Source: Insolitispirillum peregrinum (lineage in GTDB: Bacteria; Pseudomonadota; Alphaproteobacteria; Rhodospirillales; Rhodospirillaceae). Taken from it: a stretch of DNA of 26,151 bases. The translations under genes were made by a program, and so were the position numbers. The DNA lies in assembly GCF_042665255.1 (NCBI RefSeq), contig NZ_JBHTCD010000048.1, one strand, 5' to 3'. Below, in pieces: positions 24,200-26,151 of this stretch (its first letter is position 1; the number at the start of each line of letters is the position of its first letter). A model generated the notes under the pieces. It did no database searches. It was not told the origin of the DNA and saw only the letters and a program-made list of their open reading frames with translations.

Positions 24200-25705
24200 A
24201 TGACAGAAACACACTCGCGCCTGGCGTCTGCCGTCCCCCTGTTCACCACCGCACAGGTTCTGTGTGTTGGTGATATCATGCTGGATCGTTTTGTCTATGG
24301 GGTGGTGGACCGCATCAGCCCCGAGGCTCCCATACCCGTGGTCCGCGTCACCCGTGAAACCGCCATGCTGGGCGGGTCGGGCAACGTGGTTCGCAATCTG
24401 GTCGGACTGGGGGCAAAGGTGCAATTCCTGTCGCTGGTAGGCGATGATGCTGCCGCCAGCGAAGTCGCTACCATGCTGGGGGCCTTGCCGAACGTGGTTC
24501 CGATGCTGGAAGTCGAACAGGGACGGGCCACCTCGATCAAGACCCGCTACATCGCCGGATCGCAGCAGCTGCTGCGCGCCGATCAGGAAACCATCCGCCC
24601 GCTGACCGCCCACCACGAAGCCACCCTGATTGCCAACGCCGAAGCCATTCTCAGTGGCAGCACCGGCGCGGCCTGTACGGTGGTGATCCTGTCCGACTAT
24701 GGCAAGGGCGTCCTGACCCCGCTGGTGATCCAGAAGATCATCGCTGCCGCCCGACAGGCTGGCGTGCCGGTGATCGTTGACCCCAAGGGGCGCGACTACA
24801 GCCTGTATGCGGGCGCAACGCTGGTCACCCCGAACCGGAAAGAGCTGACCGAGGCCAGCGATTTGCCGACCGGCAATGATGATGACGTGATTGCCGCCGC
24901 CCGGGTGATTATTGAGCGCTGTGGTATTGCCGGGGTGCTGGCAACGCGCAGTCAGGACGGCATGACGCTGGTCACCGGCGATGAGCTGTCCCCCGCCGGG
25001 CAAGTTCATCACCTGCCCGCCGAAGCGCGCGAAGTGTTTGACGTGTCAGGCGCCGGTGACACCGTTATTGCCACCATGGGGGCCGCGATGGCCGCCGGGC
25101 TGGATCTGGTGGATTCGGCCTATCTGGCCAATATCGCCGCCGGGATTGTGGTCGGCAAGGTGGGAACCGCAGCGGTTCATGCCGACGAGCTGGTGACCGC
25201 CCTGCATCATCAGGATCTGGATCAGGCCGAAACCAGGGTTTTGTCACTGGACCAGATGGCGGCACAGGTTGAACGCTGGAAAGCACAAGGCTTGCGGGTC
25301 GGTTTTACCAATGGCTGTTTTGACCTGTTGCATCCGGGGCACCTGTCCCTGTTGCGGCAGGCCCGTGCCGCCTGTGACCGGCTGGTGGTCGGGGTCAATG
25401 CCGATGCCTCGGTCCGCCGCCTGAAGGGGGAAACCCGGCCCGTGCAAAGCGAAGCCGCCCGCTCGGCGGTGCTGGCCTCGTTGATGATGGTTGATGGTGT
25501 ACTGATCTTTGGCGAAGATACCCCGCTGGAGGTCATCACCCGGTTGCTGCCGGATGTGCTGGTCAAGGGGGCCGATTATACGGTAGAGACCGTGGTCGGT
25601 GCCGATCTGGTGATCGCCAACGGCGGACAGGTGGTTCTGGCCGTGCTGGAACCGGGCCAGTCAACCACCAACACCATCCGCCGCATGACGGCAGACACAC
25701 TTTAA
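24200..25705 (+). CDS. hldE: Bifunctional heptose kinase/adenylyltransferase HldE
   Basis: A 501-residue two-domain enzyme that makes ADP-heptose precursor for the LPS inner core. Residues about 15-330 are a PfkB kinase (D-heptose 7-phosphate to 1,7-bisphosphate) with GGSGNVVRNLVGLGA and the ATP/anion-hole motif DVSGAGDT. Residues about 365-501 are the nucleotidyltransferase with FTNGCFDLLHPGH (HxGH class) and GVNADASVRRLKGE. Both active sites are complete. Presence of the ADP-heptose pathway indicates a Gram-negative with heptose-containing LPS. The ATG at 24200 has only a weak GGTGGTAG upstream. It is followed 16 bases later by the I78 lipoprotein gene. Confidence 0.97.
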   Translation: MTETHSRLASAVPLFTTAQVLCVGDIMLDRFVYGVVDRISPEAPIPVVRVTRETAMLGGSGNVVRNLVGLGAKVQFLSLVGDDAAASEVATMLGALPNVVPMLEVEQGRATSIKTRYIAGSQQLLRADQETIRPLTAHHEATLIANAEAILSGSTGAACTVVILSDYGKGVLTPLVIQKIIAAARQAGVPVIVDPKGRDYSLYAGATLVTPNRKELTEASDLPTGNDDDVIAAARVIIERCGIAGVLATRSQDGMTLVTGDELSPAGQVHHLPAEAREVFDVSGAGDTVIATMGAAMAAGLDLVDSAYLANIAAGIVVGKVGTAAVHADELVTALHHQDLDQAETRVLSLDQMAAQVERWKAQGLRVGFTNGCFDLLHPGHLSLLRQARAACDRLVVGVNADASVRRLKGETRPVQSEAARSAVLASLMMVDGVLIFGEDTPLEVITRLLPDVLVKGADYTVETVVGADLVIANGGQVVLAVLEPGQSTTNTIRRMTADTL

Positions 25706-25721
25706 CAGGGGGCACGGGGCG

Positions 25722-26015
25722 ATGCGGCAGGCAGATGGGTGGATCAGGGGAAGCCTTGGCGCGATGGCGCTGGTCGGCATGGCGTTGGCCCTCGCCGGGT
25801 GTGATGGCACCCGCCAGACGGTTTCAGGGCTGTCGTCCTGTGGCGGAGAAGCGATGCAGGGCTGGATCGGGCAACCGGCCGGACCGCTGGCCAGCCAGCT
25901 CCCCGGTGTGCGGGTGCTCGACAGCGGCAGCCCGACCACCTATGACTTCCGCCCCGAGCGCCTGAACGCCCACGTCAACAGCGACGGTGTGGTCACCGGC
26001 CTCAGCTGCGGCTAG
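25722..26015 (+). CDS. I78-family peptidase inhibitor lipoprotein
   Basis: A 97-residue lipoprotein with signal MALVGMALALAGC, lipobox LAGC at Cys27. The mature domain shows the I78 pattern: GWIGQPAG near residue 47, RVLDSGSPTTYDFRPERLNAH, and the end DGVVTGLSCG; the two mature cysteines (SSCGG, LSCG) may pair. These are small inhibitors related to potato-inhibitor-type proteins acting in the periplasm on serine peptidases. It is probably co-transcribed with hldE. The target is unknown. Confidence 0.88.
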   Translation: MRQADGWIRGSLGAMALVGMALALAGCDGTRQTVSGLSSCGGEAMQGWIGQPAGPLASQLPGVRVLDSGSPTTYDFRPERLNAHVNSDGVVTGLSCG

Positions 26016-26041
26016 TCCGGCGTGCGTTAGAGTATCCGTGA

Positions 26042-26151
26042 TTAGCAAGGCTTTTCCTTCTGCCACATCCGATCGGCTTTAAGGAGAGAGTTTGCGAGCA
26101 GGACGAGCTTTCTCATGATGGCGACGATAGCCACTTTCGGAGGCTTTCCCG
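26042..26151 (-). mobile_element. 3' end of an IS110-family transposase (5' part beyond window)
   Basis: The minus strand codes for 35 residues ending KPC and a TAA at 26042; the segment KVAIVAIMRKLVLLANSLLK is the usual C-terminus of IS110/IS1111 (DEDD, RuvC-like) transposases. It begins beyond the window, so completeness is unknown. It ends 27 bases from the stop of the I78 gene, so the IS edge must lie in those bases. IS110 members usually have no long terminal inverted repeats and none is seen. Confidence 0.75.

Noticed and set aside
24086..25012. Minus-strand frame of 308 codons opposite hldE
   Set aside because: HldE on the plus strand has both complete active sites; the opposite frame is antisense filler.

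Overview
The window looks like an alphaproteobacterial chromosome, most plausibly Rhodospirillales. The DNA is GC-rich. It carries gpmI, an EnvC-type LytM factor and ctpA in a row, plus acs, gpsA with a YCII and an EVE gene, hldE and an I78 inhibitor lipoprotein. The genus is an inference, because there is no rRNA or other typing marker here.

Left part (1-8800): a tightly packed conjugation operon read leftwards. In order of transcription it holds traK-, traL- and traM-like genes (the block that follows oriT in IncP plasmids), an unknown membrane protein, then virB2 (pilin), virB3, a small ribbon-helix-helix-like gene, virB4 (ATPase), an unknown 71-residue gene, virB5, virB6, a virB7-like lipoprotein and virB8, which runs off the window. 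Most neighbours overlap or are a few bases apart. Two things stand out. A gene on the opposite strand for an exported protein sits exactly between virB5 and virB6, where other plasmids keep their entry-exclusion gene. A 42-base gene-junction sequence is duplicated around the 71-residue gene. No relaxase, coupling protein, integrase or recognisable oriT is inside the window.

Middle part (8870-16213): the conjugation block directly abuts the ctpA stop codon. The chromosomal operon gpmI-envC-ctpA (glycolysis and cell-wall remodelling) reads leftwards. A short zinc-ribbon YjdM/PhnA gene diverges from gpmI and ends in a strong terminator that separates it from acs (acetyl-CoA synthetase). The 428 bases upstream of acs are non-coding and hold candidate operator sequences.

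Right part (16642-26151): all leftward except the last two complete genes. It holds an unknown membrane-anchored protein; a run of a Rieske protein, an EVE protein, a YCII protein and gpsA; then an ABC-2 exporter (permease and ATPase) translationally linked to two tandem paralogues that look like catalytically dead GGDEF/EAL proteins. Divergent from these is hldE (ADP-heptose synthesis for LPS), followed by an I78-type inhibitor lipoprotein. The window ends in the 3' end of an IS110-family transposase. Several of these genes serve the cell envelope (gpsA for phospholipid, hldE for LPS core, EnvC and CtpA for peptidoglycan).

The most novel material is the antisense exported gene in the conjugation operon, the duplicated overlap junction, and the degenerate GGDEF/EAL pair with its exporter.
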